Below are positions 48,012 through 56,402 of a stretch of 64,000 nt of DNA, one piece after another. The notes under the pieces are model-generated. The model had not been told where the DNA came from, searched no databases, and worked only from the letters and a program-made list of their open reading frames with translations. Each line of letters starts with the position of its first letter. Positions within the stretch are counted from its first letter, which is position 1. Origin of the DNA: Kribbella jejuensis (lineage in GTDB: Bacteria; Actinomycetota; Actinomycetes; Propionibacteriales; Kribbellaceae); contig NZ_VFMM01000003.1 in the NCBI RefSeq assembly GCF_006715085.1, positions 372,001-436,000 of the forward strand. The letters are read 5' to 3'. The translations under genes were made by a program, and so were the position numbers.

Positions 48012-48824
48012 ATGGCCGACCCCACAGCTGCCCGTACGCCGTTGATGGCGGGCAACTGGAAGATGAACCTCAACCATGTCGAGGCCGTGCACCTGCTGCA
48101 GAAGCTGAGCTGGACGCTGCAGGACAAGAAGCACGACTTCGACCGGGTCGAGGTGGCGGTGCTGCCGCCGTTCACTGACATCCGCAGCGTGCAGACGCTG
48201 GTCGACGGTGACCGGATGAAGATCAAGTACGGCGCCCAGGACGTGTCCACGAAGGACTCCGGGGCGTACACCGGCGAGATCTCGGCGTCGATGCTCACCA
48301 AGCTCGGCTGCACCTACGTGCTGACCGGGCACTCGGAGCGCCGGCAGTACCACAACGAGACCGACGAGATCGTCAACGCCAAGACGGCGAAGGCGCTCGA
48401 GGCCGGCCTGACCCCGATCATGTGTGTCGGCGAGGGCCTGGAGATCCGGAAGGCCGACGGTCACGTCGCGCACTGCCTGGGTCAGATCGACGCGGGGCTG
48501 GCAGGTCTGAAGCCGGACGACGTCCGCAAGCTCGTGATCGCGTACGAGCCGGTCTGGGCGATCGGCACCGGCGAGGTGGCGACTCCGGAGGACGCGCAGG
48601 AGGTGATCGCCGCGATCCGGGGCCGGATCGAGGAGACGATTTCACCCTCGGTCGCCGACTCGGTACGGATTCTTTACGGCGGATCGGTGAAGATGGCCAG
48701 TGCAGGTGGCATCATGGCCCAACCGGATGTCGACGGCTGCCTGGTCGGAGGTGCGAGCCTTCAGGTGGAGGAGTTCGCCGGCATCTGCCGTTACCTGGAC
48801 CTTCAGTTAGGCTACTCCTCGTGA
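48012..48824 (+). CDS. tpiA: Triosephosphate isomerase
   Basis: This 270-residue TIM-barrel enzyme interconverts dihydroxyacetone phosphate and glyceraldehyde-3-phosphate. Visible catalytic parts are GNWKMN (Asn and Lys), TGHSERR (His), [11 protein letters not shown] (Glu plus the mobile lid) and LYGGSVKM for phosphate binding. The last base of its stop codon is shared with the secG start (GTGA). Confidence 0.98.
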   Translation: MADPTAARTPLMAGNWKMNLNHVEAVHLLQKLSWTLQDKKHDFDRVEVAVLPPFTDIRSVQTLVDGDRMKIKYGAQDVSTKDSGAYTGEISASMLTKLGCTYVLTGHSERRQYHNETDEIVNAKTAKALEAGLTPIMCVGEGLEIRKADGHVAHCLGQIDAGLAGLKPDDVRKLVIAYEPVWAIGTGEVATPEDAQEVIAAIRGRIEETISPSVADSVRILYGGSVKMASAGGIMAQPDVDGCLVGGASLQVEEFAGICRYLDLQLGYSS

Positions 48825-49054
48825 AACTCGCTTTCTCGATCGTCGTGATCGTCTGCAGCCTCTTCCTGACGCTGCTGGTGCTGCTGCACAAGGGCCGCGG
48901 TGGCGGCCTGTCGGACCTCTTCGGTGGCGGGGTGTCGTCCAGCCTCGGCGGCTCGTCGGTCGCCGAGCGGAACCTGGACCGGATCACCATCGGTGTCGGT
49001 CTGATCTGGTTCGCCGCCATCGTCGCGCTCGGCCTGCTCTACAAGCTCGGCTGA
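48821..49054 (+). CDS. secG: Preprotein translocase subunit SecG
   Basis: This 77-residue accessory subunit of the SecYEG channel has two hydrophobic helices (about 3-22 and 56-75) separated by the [13 protein letters not shown] loop typical of the family. It begins at the GTG overlapping the tpiA TGA. The tpiA-secG-rbpA order is conserved in actinobacteria. Confidence 0.95.
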   Translation: MKLAFSIVVIVCSLFLTLLVLLHKGRGGGLSDLFGGGVSSSLGGSSVAERNLDRITIGVGLIWFAAIVALGLLYKLG

Positions 49055-49069
49055 GGGGAGTAGGTTCCC

Positions 49070-49429
49070 GTGGCTGGTGGTGGCAGTGCGATTCGTGGCA
49101 GCCGGGTCGGTGCCGGGCCGATGGGCGAGGCCGAGCGCGGCGACACCGCGCCCCGGCAGCGCATCGTGTTCTTCTGTGCGAACGGGCACGAGACCGCGAC
49201 CTGGTTCGCGGTCGAGGCGGCCATCCCGGAGGAGTGGGACTGTCCACGGTGCGGTCTGCCGACCAGCACCGATGTGAACAACCCGCCTCCGCCGCCGAAG
49301 ATCGAGCCCTACAAGACCCACCTGGCCTATGTGAAGGAGCGCCGCTCCGAACAGGAGGCCCAGGAGATCCTGGACGAGGCCCTCGAGAAGCTTCGGGCGC
49401 GACGCGCTCGTGGCGAGGTCATCTACTAG
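49070..49429 (+). CDS. rbpA: RNA polymerase-binding protein RbpA
   Basis: This 119-residue actinobacterial transcription activator binds sigma-A and the beta subunit and stabilises open complexes. The zinc-binding core is FFCANGHETATWFA with EEWDCPRCGLP, a linker carries PPPPPKIEPYKTHL, and the C-terminal helix (about 85-112) is the sigma-interaction domain. GAGGGGAG precedes the GTG. Confidence 0.96.
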   Translation: MAGGGSAIRGSRVGAGPMGEAERGDTAPRQRIVFFCANGHETATWFAVEAAIPEEWDCPRCGLPTSTDVNNPPPPPKIEPYKTHLAYVKERRSEQEAQEILDEALEKLRARRARGEVIY

Positions 49430-49443
49430 CACGCACGACAGCT

Positions 49444-49470
49444 ACAGCCCGGTCACGTCGGCCGGGCTGT
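49444..49470. terminator. Hairpin terminator after rbpA
   Basis: ACAGCCCGG (49444-49452) pairs perfectly with CCGGGCTGT (49462-49470) around a 9-nt loop, 15 nt after the rbpA stop. An alternative pairing with flanking CGACAG/CTGTCG is also possible. Confidence 0.7.
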
Positions 49471-49524
49471 CGCCGTTCGGTGGCCGTTTGTGGCCGGGCC
49501 GGTGCAGCGCGCTAGGGTCTGGTC

Positions 49525-50514
49525 ATGAAGTCGTCGATCGCCCCGGTCCGCTGGACTCCGCCGCCCGCGTCGCCGGTGCGGCATCCGAAGAACGTCGACG
49601 TCGAGCTGGTCGCGCTGCCGGGCGCCGGCCCCGAGGACACGTTGATCGACGACGACGGCAGCGTGCTCACCGGTCTGTACGACGGCCGCATCCTGCGCGT
49701 CTCCGCCGACGGGAAGACGATCAGCACGCTGGCCGACACCGGCGGCCGTCCCCTCGGCCTGGAGTGGCTGCCCGACGGCAAGGTGCTGATCTGCGACGCG
49801 AACCGCGGCCTGCTGACCCTGGACCCACGTCGTGGCGCCGATCACCGGATCGCGACGCTGCTGTCCGAGATCGACGGCCGGCCGATGCGGTTCTGCAACA
49901 ACGCCGACGTCACCGAGGACGGCACGATCTACTTCACCGACTCCTCCACCCGGTTCGGCATCGACGAGTGGATGGCCGACCTGCTCGAACACTCCGCGAC
50001 CGGCAGCGTGTACCGCCGTACGCCCGACGGCGAGGTGACCCGGCTGGCCACCGGACGCGCCTTCCCGAACGGCGTCGCACTGAGCAGCGACCGGACGGCG
50101 CTGTTCTGGGCCGAGACCGCGACGTACGGCCTGTACAAGCTCGACCTGACGACAGACGGCGCCGAGCCGGTGCAGATCGCCACGATCCCCGGGCTGCCCG
50201 ACAACATCGCCCGCGGCTCGGACGGGCTGATCTGGGTCGCGGTCGGCTCGCCGCGCAACGCCGTACTCGACCTGCTGCTGCCGAAGCATCCGGTCTTCCG
50301 CAAGGTCGTCTGGTCGCTGCCGGACGCCCTCAAGCCGAAGGCCGCCGACATCATCGAGATCCAGGCGTACGACGAGAACGGCGACCTCGTCCACGACCTA
50401 CGCGCCAAACACCCGGACTTCCACATGCCCACCGGCGTCCGCGAGCGAGACGGCAGGGTCTGGCTGGGCAGCATCGGCACCAGCTCGCTCGCGACGTTCG
50501 CGACACCCAGCTGA
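49525..50514 (+). CDS. SMP-30/strictosidine synthase-like beta-propeller protein
   Basis: This 329-residue cytosolic six-bladed propeller matches the strictosidine synthase-like group: GPEDTLIDDDGSVLTGLYDG, RPLGLEWLPDGKVLICDA, DVTEDGTIYFTDSS and RAFPNGVALS. Such proteins are usually lactonases or ester hydrolases; plant strictosidine synthase chemistry is not implied. TAGGGT (49513-49518) ends 6 nt before the ATG, so it is leaderless. It ends one base from the convergent Uma2 gene (TGACTCA). Confidence 0.85.
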   Translation: MKSSIAPVRWTPPPASPVRHPKNVDVELVALPGAGPEDTLIDDDGSVLTGLYDGRILRVSADGKTISTLADTGGRPLGLEWLPDGKVLICDANRGLLTLDPRRGADHRIATLLSEIDGRPMRFCNNADVTEDGTIYFTDSSTRFGIDEWMADLLEHSATGSVYRRTPDGEVTRLATGRAFPNGVALSSDRTALFWAETATYGLYKLDLTTDGAEPVQIATIPGLPDNIARGSDGLIWVAVGSPRNAVLDLLLPKHPVFRKVVWSLPDALKPKAADIIEIQAYDENGDLVHDLRAKHPDFHMPTGVRERDGRVWLGSIGTSSLATFATPS

Positions 50515-50515
50515 C

Positions 50516-51112
50516 TCAGCGGGGTTCGAGAAGTTCCGCCGGGTCGAACGAGAAGCTGAACGGCTCATCGGCCGCGAAGGTCTGTCCGGAGCGCGCCTGT
50601 GCCTGCAGAACATACTCGCCGCCGGTGAGCCGGAGCAGCTCGATCAAAACGTCGTTAGGGCGGATCTCGACGTGCATGTAGTACGGGATGCCCAGAGCTG
50701 CGCAGACGGCAGGCTTGTCGATGCGATCGCGATGGAACGATGACGGCGAGATGATCTCGATCGGGCACAGCACCTGCTCGGCCTCGATCCAGGTCTGCTG
50801 GCGCACCGGCTGATGCAGCAGCACGAGATCAGGCTCGATCCAGCCGCTGAGTCCGGTGCGGACGTTCAGCGCGGTGTACAACGCGTGTCCTGCAACTCGC
50901 GCCGGCGACCGGAGCAGCGCGACAAGCTCGGCCGCGGCCCAGCTGTTTGCACTGCCCTCCCGTGGGCTCATTCTGAGTCTTCCCTCCGCAGCCTCGTACC
51001 GCGCCGGCGGCATACCTTCGATGGGCAGGTAGCGCTGTGCCAGCTCGACCGTCCACAGACCGTCGAGGTCGATCAGCGGGTCGAACGGGTACTCGGGTGC
51101 GGGTGCGGCCAT
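50516..51112 (-). CDS. Uma2-family endonuclease-fold protein (DUF820)
   Basis: This 198-residue restriction-like PD-(D/E)XK protein has IEPDLVLLHQPV (the Asp), then CPIEIISPSSF, the ExI/S strand of Uma2 proteins, and RIDKPAVCAALGIPYYMHVE. The family is abundant in cyanobacteria and actinobacteria and its biological role is not established. The ATG at 51112 has AGGAGG upstream; the longer frame to 51319 would run back through the divergent promoter and lacks a better start. Confidence 0.83.
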   Translation of the reverse strand: MAAPAPEYPFDPLIDLDGLWTVELAQRYLPIEGMPPARYEAAEGRLRMSPREGSANSWAAAELVALLRSPARVAGHALYTALNVRTGLSGWIEPDLVLLHQPVRQQTWIEAEQVLCPIEIISPSSFHRDRIDKPAVCAALGIPYYMHVEIRPNDVLIELLRLTGGEYVLQAQARSGQTFAADEPFSFSFDPAELLEPR

Positions 51113-51163
51113 GCCTACCTCCTTTTCCGGCTCCAGCTTAGGCCACGTACTGCTGCGCAAGTT

Positions 51164-51177
51164 CTTACGCGTAAGGT
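51164..51177 (+). promoter_or_regulatory. Promoter of the LLM oxidoreductase, overlapped by a 12-bp palindrome
   Basis: TAAGGT (51172-51177) ends 6 nt before the ATG at 51184. CTTACGCGTAAG (51164-51175) is a perfect palindrome covering the start of the -10 box, so it may be an operator; the divergent Uma2 gene starts 50 nt away. Confidence 0.5.
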
Positions 51178-51183
51178 TCCGGC

Positions 51184-52044
51184 ATGCGTTTCGGGATTGC
51201 GATTCTGCCGGAGTACCGGTGGCGCGACGCCGCGCCGCGGTGGCGGCGGGCTGAGGAGTACGGGTTCGATCATGCGTGGACGTACGACCATCTGACCTGG
51301 GGCGGCCTCCAGGACTCACCGTGGTACGGGACGACGCCGACGCTGACGGCGGCCGCGACCGTGACGTCGAGGATCAAGCTCGGTACGTTCGTCACCTCGC
51401 CGAACTTCCGCCACCCACTCGCACTGACCCGGGACATCCTCGCGATCGACGACGTCTCCAACGGCCGCTTCGTCTGCGGGATCGGCGCCGGCGGCAGCCT
51501 GGACGCGACGATCCAGGGCGGCCCGGACCTGACTCCGCGCCAGCGGCAGGACCGGTACGAAGAGTTCGTGAAGCTGCTCGACATCCTGCTGACGACCGAC
51601 GGCGTGGACTTCAAGGGCGAGTACTTCGAGACCCGCAACGGCCGCACGTTACCTGGTTGCGTGCAGCAACCGCGAGTACCGCTCGTCCTCGCCGGCAACG
51701 GCCCACGCTCGCTGCGGTTCGCCGCCGAGCACGGGGACGGCTGGATGACGACCGGGGGAGACAAGACCACGCTCGACACCTGGTTCGCGTCGCTCGCCGA
51801 CCTGAGCCGCCGCCTCGACGACCGCCTCGAAGGCCGCCACCTGGACCGCTACCTGTCGATCGACAACGCGCTCTACGCCCTCTCCAGCCCCGCAGCCTTC
51901 GAAGACATCGCCGGCCGGGCCGCAGCCCTGGGCTTCACCGACCTGATCACCCACTGGCCCCGAGCCGAAGGCGTGTACGGCGGCTCCGAGGACGTCCTGG
52001 AGACCGTCGCCACCGACCTGATCCCACGTTTGCGCCGAGCATGA
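51184..52044 (+). CDS. LLM-class oxidoreductase (luciferase-like, probably F420-dependent)
   Basis: This 286-residue TIM-barrel flavin or F420 monooxygenase/reductase has RFGIAILPEYRWRD at the start, FDHAWTYDHLTWG, LGTFVTSPNFRHPLALTRDI, GRFVCGIGAGGSLDAT and a conserved GNGPRSLRFAAEHGDGWM near the end. These match the F420-binding LLM group common in actinobacteria, but cofactor and substrate are not proven. It is leaderless, and a 12-bp palindrome overlaps its promoter. Confidence 0.87.
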   Translation: MRFGIAILPEYRWRDAAPRWRRAEEYGFDHAWTYDHLTWGGLQDSPWYGTTPTLTAAATVTSRIKLGTFVTSPNFRHPLALTRDILAIDDVSNGRFVCGIGAGGSLDATIQGGPDLTPRQRQDRYEEFVKLLDILLTTDGVDFKGEYFETRNGRTLPGCVQQPRVPLVLAGNGPRSLRFAAEHGDGWMTTGGDKTTLDTWFASLADLSRRLDDRLEGRHLDRYLSIDNALYALSSPAAFEDIAGRAAALGFTDLITHWPRAEGVYGGSEDVLETVATDLIPRLRRA

Positions 52045-52063
52045 CCAAACTGAGCCGGGCATG

Positions 52064-52103
52064 ACGAAGGGGCCGCACGCCGGTCGGTGTACGGCCCCTT
52101 CGT
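52064..52103. terminator. Bidirectional terminator hairpin between the LLM gene and the cold-shock gene
   Basis: Perfect 12-bp arms (52064-52075 and 52092-52103) around a 16-nt loop, between convergent genes. No T-tract. Confidence 0.78.
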
Positions 52104-52121
52104 GGTGTGCTGGAAGGGCGA

Positions 52122-52325
52122 TCAGATCGCGCGGATGTTCTCCGCCTGCAGGCCCTTCTGGCCCTGGGTGATCTCGAACTCGACGCGCTGGTTCTCGTCC
52201 AGCGAGCGGAAGCCCGACATCTGGATGGCGGAGTAGTGCGCGAACACGTCCGCGCCACCGTCATCCGGGGTGATGAAGCCGAAGCCCTTGTCAGCGTTGA
52301 ACCACTTGACAGTACCGACAGCCAT
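52122..52325 (-). CDS. cspA: Cold-shock protein (CspA family)
   Basis: This 67-residue OB-fold single-stranded nucleic acid-binding protein carries RNP1 KGFGFI and RNP2 VFAHYSAI, with the usual N-terminal [16 protein letters not shown]. The ATG at 52325 follows GAGGAGATAGACAA. The upstream region (about 190 nt or more) is long enough for the structured leader typical of csp mRNAs; TTGACG at 52523-52518 may be a -35 box but no good -10 follows. Confidence 0.95.
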   Translation of the reverse strand: MAVGTVKWFNADKGFGFITPDDGGADVFAHYSAIQMSGFRSLDENQRVEFEITQGQKGLQAENIRAI

Positions 52326-52748
52326 TTGTCTATCTCCTCGATGGCTATTAACAATCCGTGGCCCACACCTCATGGACCACGCGTCGCCGAAAGGCCCCAG
52401 ACGACAGACCGGCCATGCAGCACAGCAAAGTCAGGGAGTCCAAAACTGCAACGCCATAACTGTAGCCGTTCTGCGCCGCGATGGTAGGGGTGACCACAAA
52501 CACGTGTCGCTGATTGTCGTCAACCGCTACTCTCCGTACGCGGTCGATTCGGGCTGTGCGAGGCCTTGCCCGGAACCGGAAATCCGGCGCCTACCTGCTG
52601 TTTCGCGGGCGCGGGAGGGTACGGGAGATTGGCAACGAAAGACAATTGATCGGTACGCCGGGTGATGGGCGCATGATCCTGATCGAATTTCCCGGCGTGT
52701 CGCGCGGCTGTGGACAGTTGCACGAGGCGCAACAGCAAGGAGACGGAA
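52326..52748. other. 423-nt intergenic region between divergent cspA and the emfourin-like gene
   Basis: It should hold the cspA promoter and long leader on the minus strand and the promoter of the next gene on the plus strand. AAGGAGA at 52737-52743 is the Shine-Dalgarno for the gene at 52749. I see no coding frame with codon bias and no clear structured RNA. Confidence 0.5.
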
Positions 52749-53024
52749 ATGATCCTGACGGTGACCCGGACCGGCGGTTTCGCGGGCCTGACCAAACAAG
52801 GCGAGCTCGACACGACCGATCATCCGGACGCCGACCGGCTCGAGGCGGCGGCCCGCGCGCTGGCCACGAAGGACCTCGGCTCGGGCCGGCCCCAGCCGGA
52901 CCGGTACGTGTACCGGCTGGAGGTGCGTGACGCCCACGACGCGGACGCCACGCAGCACACGGTCGCCGAGCAGGACGTGGACCCGACCACCGCGTGGCTG
53001 TTCGACCAGGTCCTCAGCCGTTAA
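52749..53024 (+). CDS. Emfourin-like putative protease inhibitor
   Basis: This 91-residue soluble protein starts MILTVTRTGGFAGLTKQGEL, the hallmark start of the emfourin (protealysin inhibitor, M4-peptidase inhibitor) family as I recall it, and continues with a DRYVYRLEVRDAH strand pair. Emfourins bind M4 metalloproteases of the protealysin type, but no such protease gene lies in this window. The start at 52749 has AAGGAGA 5 nt upstream. Its TAA interlocks with the TAA of the convergent hexosaminidase gene in TTAA. Confidence 0.62.
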   Translation: MILTVTRTGGFAGLTKQGELDTTDHPDADRLEAAARALATKDLGSGRPQPDRYVYRLEVRDAHDADATQHTVAEQDVDPTTAWLFDQVLSR

Positions 53025-54466
53025 CGCCAGTCAATCTCCGGCGCCCGGTAGAAGTTGACCCCCAGGACCTCCCAGCGCGGCGCCTGCTCGGCCAGCCGGT
53101 CCTTGTACGCGGTCCAGTCGAGCGCGTCCTCCGCGGACCACCCGAGCTCGGCGATCCCGGGCAGCCGCGGGAACACCATGAACTCCACCTTGGCGAGGTC
53201 GTCGAGCGTCTCGGTCCACAGCGGCGCCTCGACGCCGTCGATCGCAGCGGCGGGCACGTCCGGAATCAGCGTAGCCGGGTTCCAGGTGTAGGACTGCTCG
53301 ACGCTCACCAGCCCCGCCCAGTCGAGCCCGAGCGGCGTCTCTGCGTCGTACTTCATGTCCAGGTACGCGCGGTTGGCGGGGGAGAGCACCAGCGTCGCGC
53401 CCTGCTCCACCGCCTTCTGCGCCAGCACCTGGGCCTTCGCGTCCTCGGTGCCCCAGTACTGAACGACCGTGCCGGCGGGCAGCGGTGCGTCGGCGATCTC
53501 GTGCCAGCCCATCACCCGCTTGCCGTGCTTCACGACGAGCTCGGCGGCCTTGGGCACGAAGTCGAGGTACTCCGAATGCGGTGTCGAGTGGGCCTCGTCG
53601 CCGCCGAGGTGCAGGACCTCACCGGGCGTCTGCTCGGCCACCTCCCGGAACACGTCGTCGAGGAACTCGTACGTCACGTCCTTGTCGATCGCGAACGAGC
53701 TGAAGCCGACCTCGGTCTCGGTGTACAGGTCAGGCGCCTGGTCGCCCTTGTTCAGCTCGGCGTACGACGCCAGCGCCGCGTTGGTGTGGCCCGGGGTGTC
53801 GATCTCCGGTACGACGGTGATGTAGTGCTCAGCGGCGTACTGGACGAGGTCGGCGTACTCCGCCTTCGTGTAGTAGCCGCCCGCGCCACCGCCCACCTGC
53901 AGGCTTCCGCCGTACTCCGTGAGCCGCGGCCAGGAGTCCACCTGGATCCGCCAGCCCTGGTCGTCGGACAGGTGCAGGTGCAGGCGGTTGAGCTTGTACA
54001 GCGACACGAGGTCGATGAAGTGCTTGACCTGGTCGACGGTGAAGAAGTGCCGCGTCACGTCGAGCATGACGCCGCGGTACCCGTACCGCGGGGCGTCGGA
54101 GATCGTCGTACCGGCGACGTCCCACGGGCCGTCCTGTTGCGTCGCGGCCTCGGCCTTCGCGGGCAGGAGCTGGCGCAGCGTGGTGACGCCACGGAACACG
54201 CCCTCGGCGGTCCCGGCCGTGATCGTCACGCCGTCCGCAGCCACGCGGAGCTCGTACGCCTCGCCCTGCTGGTTGCCGTCAGCGGACAGCGTGATCGTGC
54301 CGGCGCCGTCCTGCACCGGGAGTGCGAACCCGGTTGAGCGCCGGAGCTGTTCGGCGAGCCGGTCGGCGATCGTACGGGTCGCGGAGTCGGCGCCGATGGT
54401 GGCGTCGGGCTGCAGCGTGAAGGTCTGGTCAGGAAGCGCCTGCTGCGCCGTGGGCTGCGGAATCAT
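53021..54466 (-). CDS. Beta-N-acetylhexosaminidase, glycoside hydrolase family 20
   Basis: This 481-residue enzyme cleaves terminal GlcNAc/GalNAc. A GH20b domain (about 1-125) is followed by the TIM barrel (about 126-460) with RGVMLDVTRHFF, LHLHLSDDQGWRIQV, VVPEIDTPGH and the catalytic Asp-Glu in VLHLGGDEAHST. No signal peptide is visible, so it is predicted to be cytoplasmic, acting on imported chito-oligomers or cell-wall fragments. The start MIPQPTAQQALPDQTFTL fits typical intracellular actinobacterial members. Confidence 0.93.
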   Translation of the reverse strand: MIPQPTAQQALPDQTFTLQPDATIGADSATRTIADRLAEQLRRSTGFALPVQDGAGTITLSADGNQQGEAYELRVAADGVTITAGTAEGVFRGVTTLRQLLPAKAEAATQQDGPWDVAGTTISDAPRYGYRGVMLDVTRHFFTVDQVKHFIDLVSLYKLNRLHLHLSDDQGWRIQVDSWPRLTEYGGSLQVGGGAGGYYTKAEYADLVQYAAEHYITVVPEIDTPGHTNAALASYAELNKGDQAPDLYTETEVGFSSFAIDKDVTYEFLDDVFREVAEQTPGEVLHLGGDEAHSTPHSEYLDFVPKAAELVVKHGKRVMGWHEIADAPLPAGTVVQYWGTEDAKAQVLAQKAVEQGATLVLSPANRAYLDMKYDAETPLGLDWAGLVSVEQSYTWNPATLIPDVPAAAIDGVEAPLWTETLDDLAKVEFMVFPRLPGIAELGWSAEDALDWTAYKDRLAEQAPRWEVLGVNFYRAPEIDWR

Positions 54467-54508
54467 GATCGAAAGTGTTCGCGGCCGGGCTGGTTACGTC
54501 AAGAGGCT

Positions 54509-55177
54509 TCAATATCGCCGGGCGACGTTGAGCGCCTGAGACACGTACCCGCCACCGAACAGTTCCGCGTGGACCAGCAGCGGGTGCACCTCGTTGTACG
54601 CCCGCAGCACACGCTCAAGGTGCGGGAGACCGAAGAGCGCCAGCATCGCCAGGTCAGTCTCCCGGTGGCCGCCGTGTGCGGCAGGGTCGATCAAGTGCAC
54701 GCCCTGCGGTGTCCAGAGCACGTTGCCGGACCACAGGTCGCCGTGGATCCGGGCAGGTCGTTCAGACGGGTCGTCGTACATCCCCGCTTCCAGCCGCTCA
54801 CAGAGGCGTTCCAGGCCGGGTAGCAAGTACGGCCGGATCCGCAGGCTTGCGTAGAAGGCGCCCCACGAGTCTGTGGGCTCCTGAGCATGCGGCAACGGCA
54901 GAGTGCCGATGTAGCCGTCGCCGTCCCAACCGTCAGGCGGTACGCCGAAGTAGCGAGCGCCGGCGTCATGCGTGACAGCCAGCCGCCGCCCGAACTCCTC
55001 TGCAGCCGCCGCTGTCGCAGGCGCGTACTCCAGCCTGGCTGTCGTCAGCTGGGTGGGGGAGACGTCGAGTGGCTCGGCCACCGGTACTCCGCCCGGTACC
55101 GCGAGCCACCGCAGCCCCGCAGCCTCGACCTCGAAGAACCCGCTGGGTGCGTCAGGCCGGGTCTTCACAAAGGTCAT
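54509..55177 (-). CDS. Fructosamine kinase-like protein (APH fold), short
   Basis: A 222-residue kinase-fold protein of the fructosamine/ketosamine-3-kinase family, which phosphorylates Amadori adducts so they break down. Motifs are RIHGDLWSGNVLW (catalytic loop) and VHLIDPAAHGGHRETDLAML (metal-binding D). Typical members are about 290 residues; here the N-terminal lobe looks shortened, with the normal FVKTRPDAPSGFFEVEAAGL start but fewer residues after it. Its start overlaps the end of the MFS gene upstream by 26 nt, so the two are one operon. Confidence 0.85.
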   Translation of the reverse strand: MTFVKTRPDAPSGFFEVEAAGLRWLAVPGGVPVAEPLDVSPTQLTTARLEYAPATAAAAEEFGRRLAVTHDAGARYFGVPPDGWDGDGYIGTLPLPHAQEPTDSWGAFYASLRIRPYLLPGLERLCERLEAGMYDDPSERPARIHGDLWSGNVLWTPQGVHLIDPAAHGGHRETDLAMLALFGLPHLERVLRAYNEVHPLLVHAELFGGGYVSQALNVARRY

Positions 55178-56354
55178 GCTCCGACTCTGGCACGCCGGAG
55201 CGGCGTCGGGCCACCAGGGGCTCGCTCAGCATCACGAGTGCGGCAGCCGCGGTGAGCAGGGCACCGACGAGTGCTACCGCGCGCACGCTTGTGTGGTCGA
55301 TCAGTGCGCCGCCGACGAACGCGCCGGCCGCGATCCCGACGTTGAACGCCGAGCTCGTCCCGGCCGACGCCAGGTCGGTGCTGCCCGGGGCCACCTGCAA
55401 TGTCCTGCTCTGGGTGGCGACCGCGAGGCCGCTGAACGCGAGGCCGATGAGTCCGATCAGCACGACCGTCACAACCTTCAGTTGGCCCAGCGCGAACAGC
55501 CCGAACAGGCCGACCGTGATCAGCCCCAGCGGAACGACCGTCGCGCCCCACGGGTACCGATCGAGCACCCGCCCGACGATCAACGTCCCGGCCAGGCCGC
55601 CCGCGCCACTCGCGAGCAGCATCGGGCCGAGCGCGTCGGACGAGAACTTGCTGATGTCCAGCAGGAACGGCGTGACGTAGGTGTTGAACGTGAGGAACCC
55701 GGTCACGCCGACCGCCGACGTGATCAGCAGGACGACGTACCGCCGGAGATCGGGGGAGCTGCCCCGGCGCGACGGACTGTCCTGGACCTCGGTCCGCGGC
55801 AGCAGCACGGCGGTCCCCGCGCAGGCGGCCGCCCCGAGCACGGTCATCACCAGGAACGGAACCCGCCAGCCCGCCTGCTCACCGAGCCAGGTGCCGAGCG
55901 GGATGCCGAGGATCGGCGCGAGCGCGGTGCCGATGGCGAGCCGCGCCACCACCCGCCCGCGGAACTCTGGCGGGAACAGGCTGGTCGCGATCGGCGGCGC
56001 GATCGACCAGAACAGCGCCTGGGACAGGGCAACCGCCAGCCGCGCGGCGAAGAGCAGTTCGTACGACGGGGCGGCTGCGGACAGCGCGGTGGCGACGGTG
56101 AGGACCCCGAGCGTGCCGGACAGCACGAGGCGCCGGGGGAGACGCTGGGTCAGCCGGGCCAGCGGGAGCGAGGCGAGCACGACGACGGCGGCGTATCCGG
56201 TGACGAGGAGACCGACCTGTGAGCGGGAGCGCTGGAGATCGCCGGCGATCACGGTCAGCAGACCGATCGGGAGCACCTCGATCGTCACGAAGGAGAACGT
56301 CGAAACGCCGAGGAACACCAGTGCGGCGTTGGCTCGGCGGGACGAGAGCTGCAT
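55152..56354 (-). CDS. Major facilitator superfamily exporter
   Basis: This 400-residue protein has 12 predicted transmembrane helices of the DHA1 drug-exporter type: GYAAVVVLASLPLARLTQRL after helix 2 is the loop A signature region, and RLAVALSQALFWSIAPPIAT is typical of the Bcr/CmlA/AraJ-like group. It probably pumps out sugars or drugs with proton antiport. It is divergent from a CGNR-type regulator, with the shared intergenic repeat, and the fructosamine kinase-like gene follows in the same operon. Confidence 0.88.
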   Translation of the reverse strand: MQLSSRRANAALVFLGVSTFSFVTIEVLPIGLLTVIAGDLQRSRSQVGLLVTGYAAVVVLASLPLARLTQRLPRRLVLSGTLGVLTVATALSAAAPSYELLFAARLAVALSQALFWSIAPPIATSLFPPEFRGRVVARLAIGTALAPILGIPLGTWLGEQAGWRVPFLVMTVLGAAACAGTAVLLPRTEVQDSPSRRGSSPDLRRYVVLLITSAVGVTGFLTFNTYVTPFLLDISKFSSDALGPMLLASGAGGLAGTLIVGRVLDRYPWGATVVPLGLITVGLFGLFALGQLKVVTVVLIGLIGLAFSGLAVATQSRTLQVAPGSTDLASAGTSSAFNVGIAAGAFVGGALIDHTSVRAVALVGALLTAAAALVMLSEPLVARRRSGVPESEHDLCEDPA

Positions 56355-56371
56355 GGGCCACCTGATTCCGG

Positions 56372-56399
56372 TGAGAAGTCGGACAGTGGTAGCTTCTCA
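56372..56399. promoter_or_regulatory. Inverted repeat TGAGAAG/CTTCTCA in the MFS-CGNR divergent promoter
   Basis: TGAGAAG (56372-56378) and CTTCTCA (56393-56399) flank a 14-nt centre. The right arm overlaps TAGCTT (56390-56395), the -10 box of the CGNR gene, which ends 7 nt before its ATG. Confidence 0.55.
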
Positions 56400-56402
56400 T
56401 CC

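Noticed and set aside
49525-50514. Strictosidine synthase activity (alkaloid synthesis)
   Set aside because: Only the beta-propeller scaffold is shared; bacterial members are more likely lactonases or esterases.
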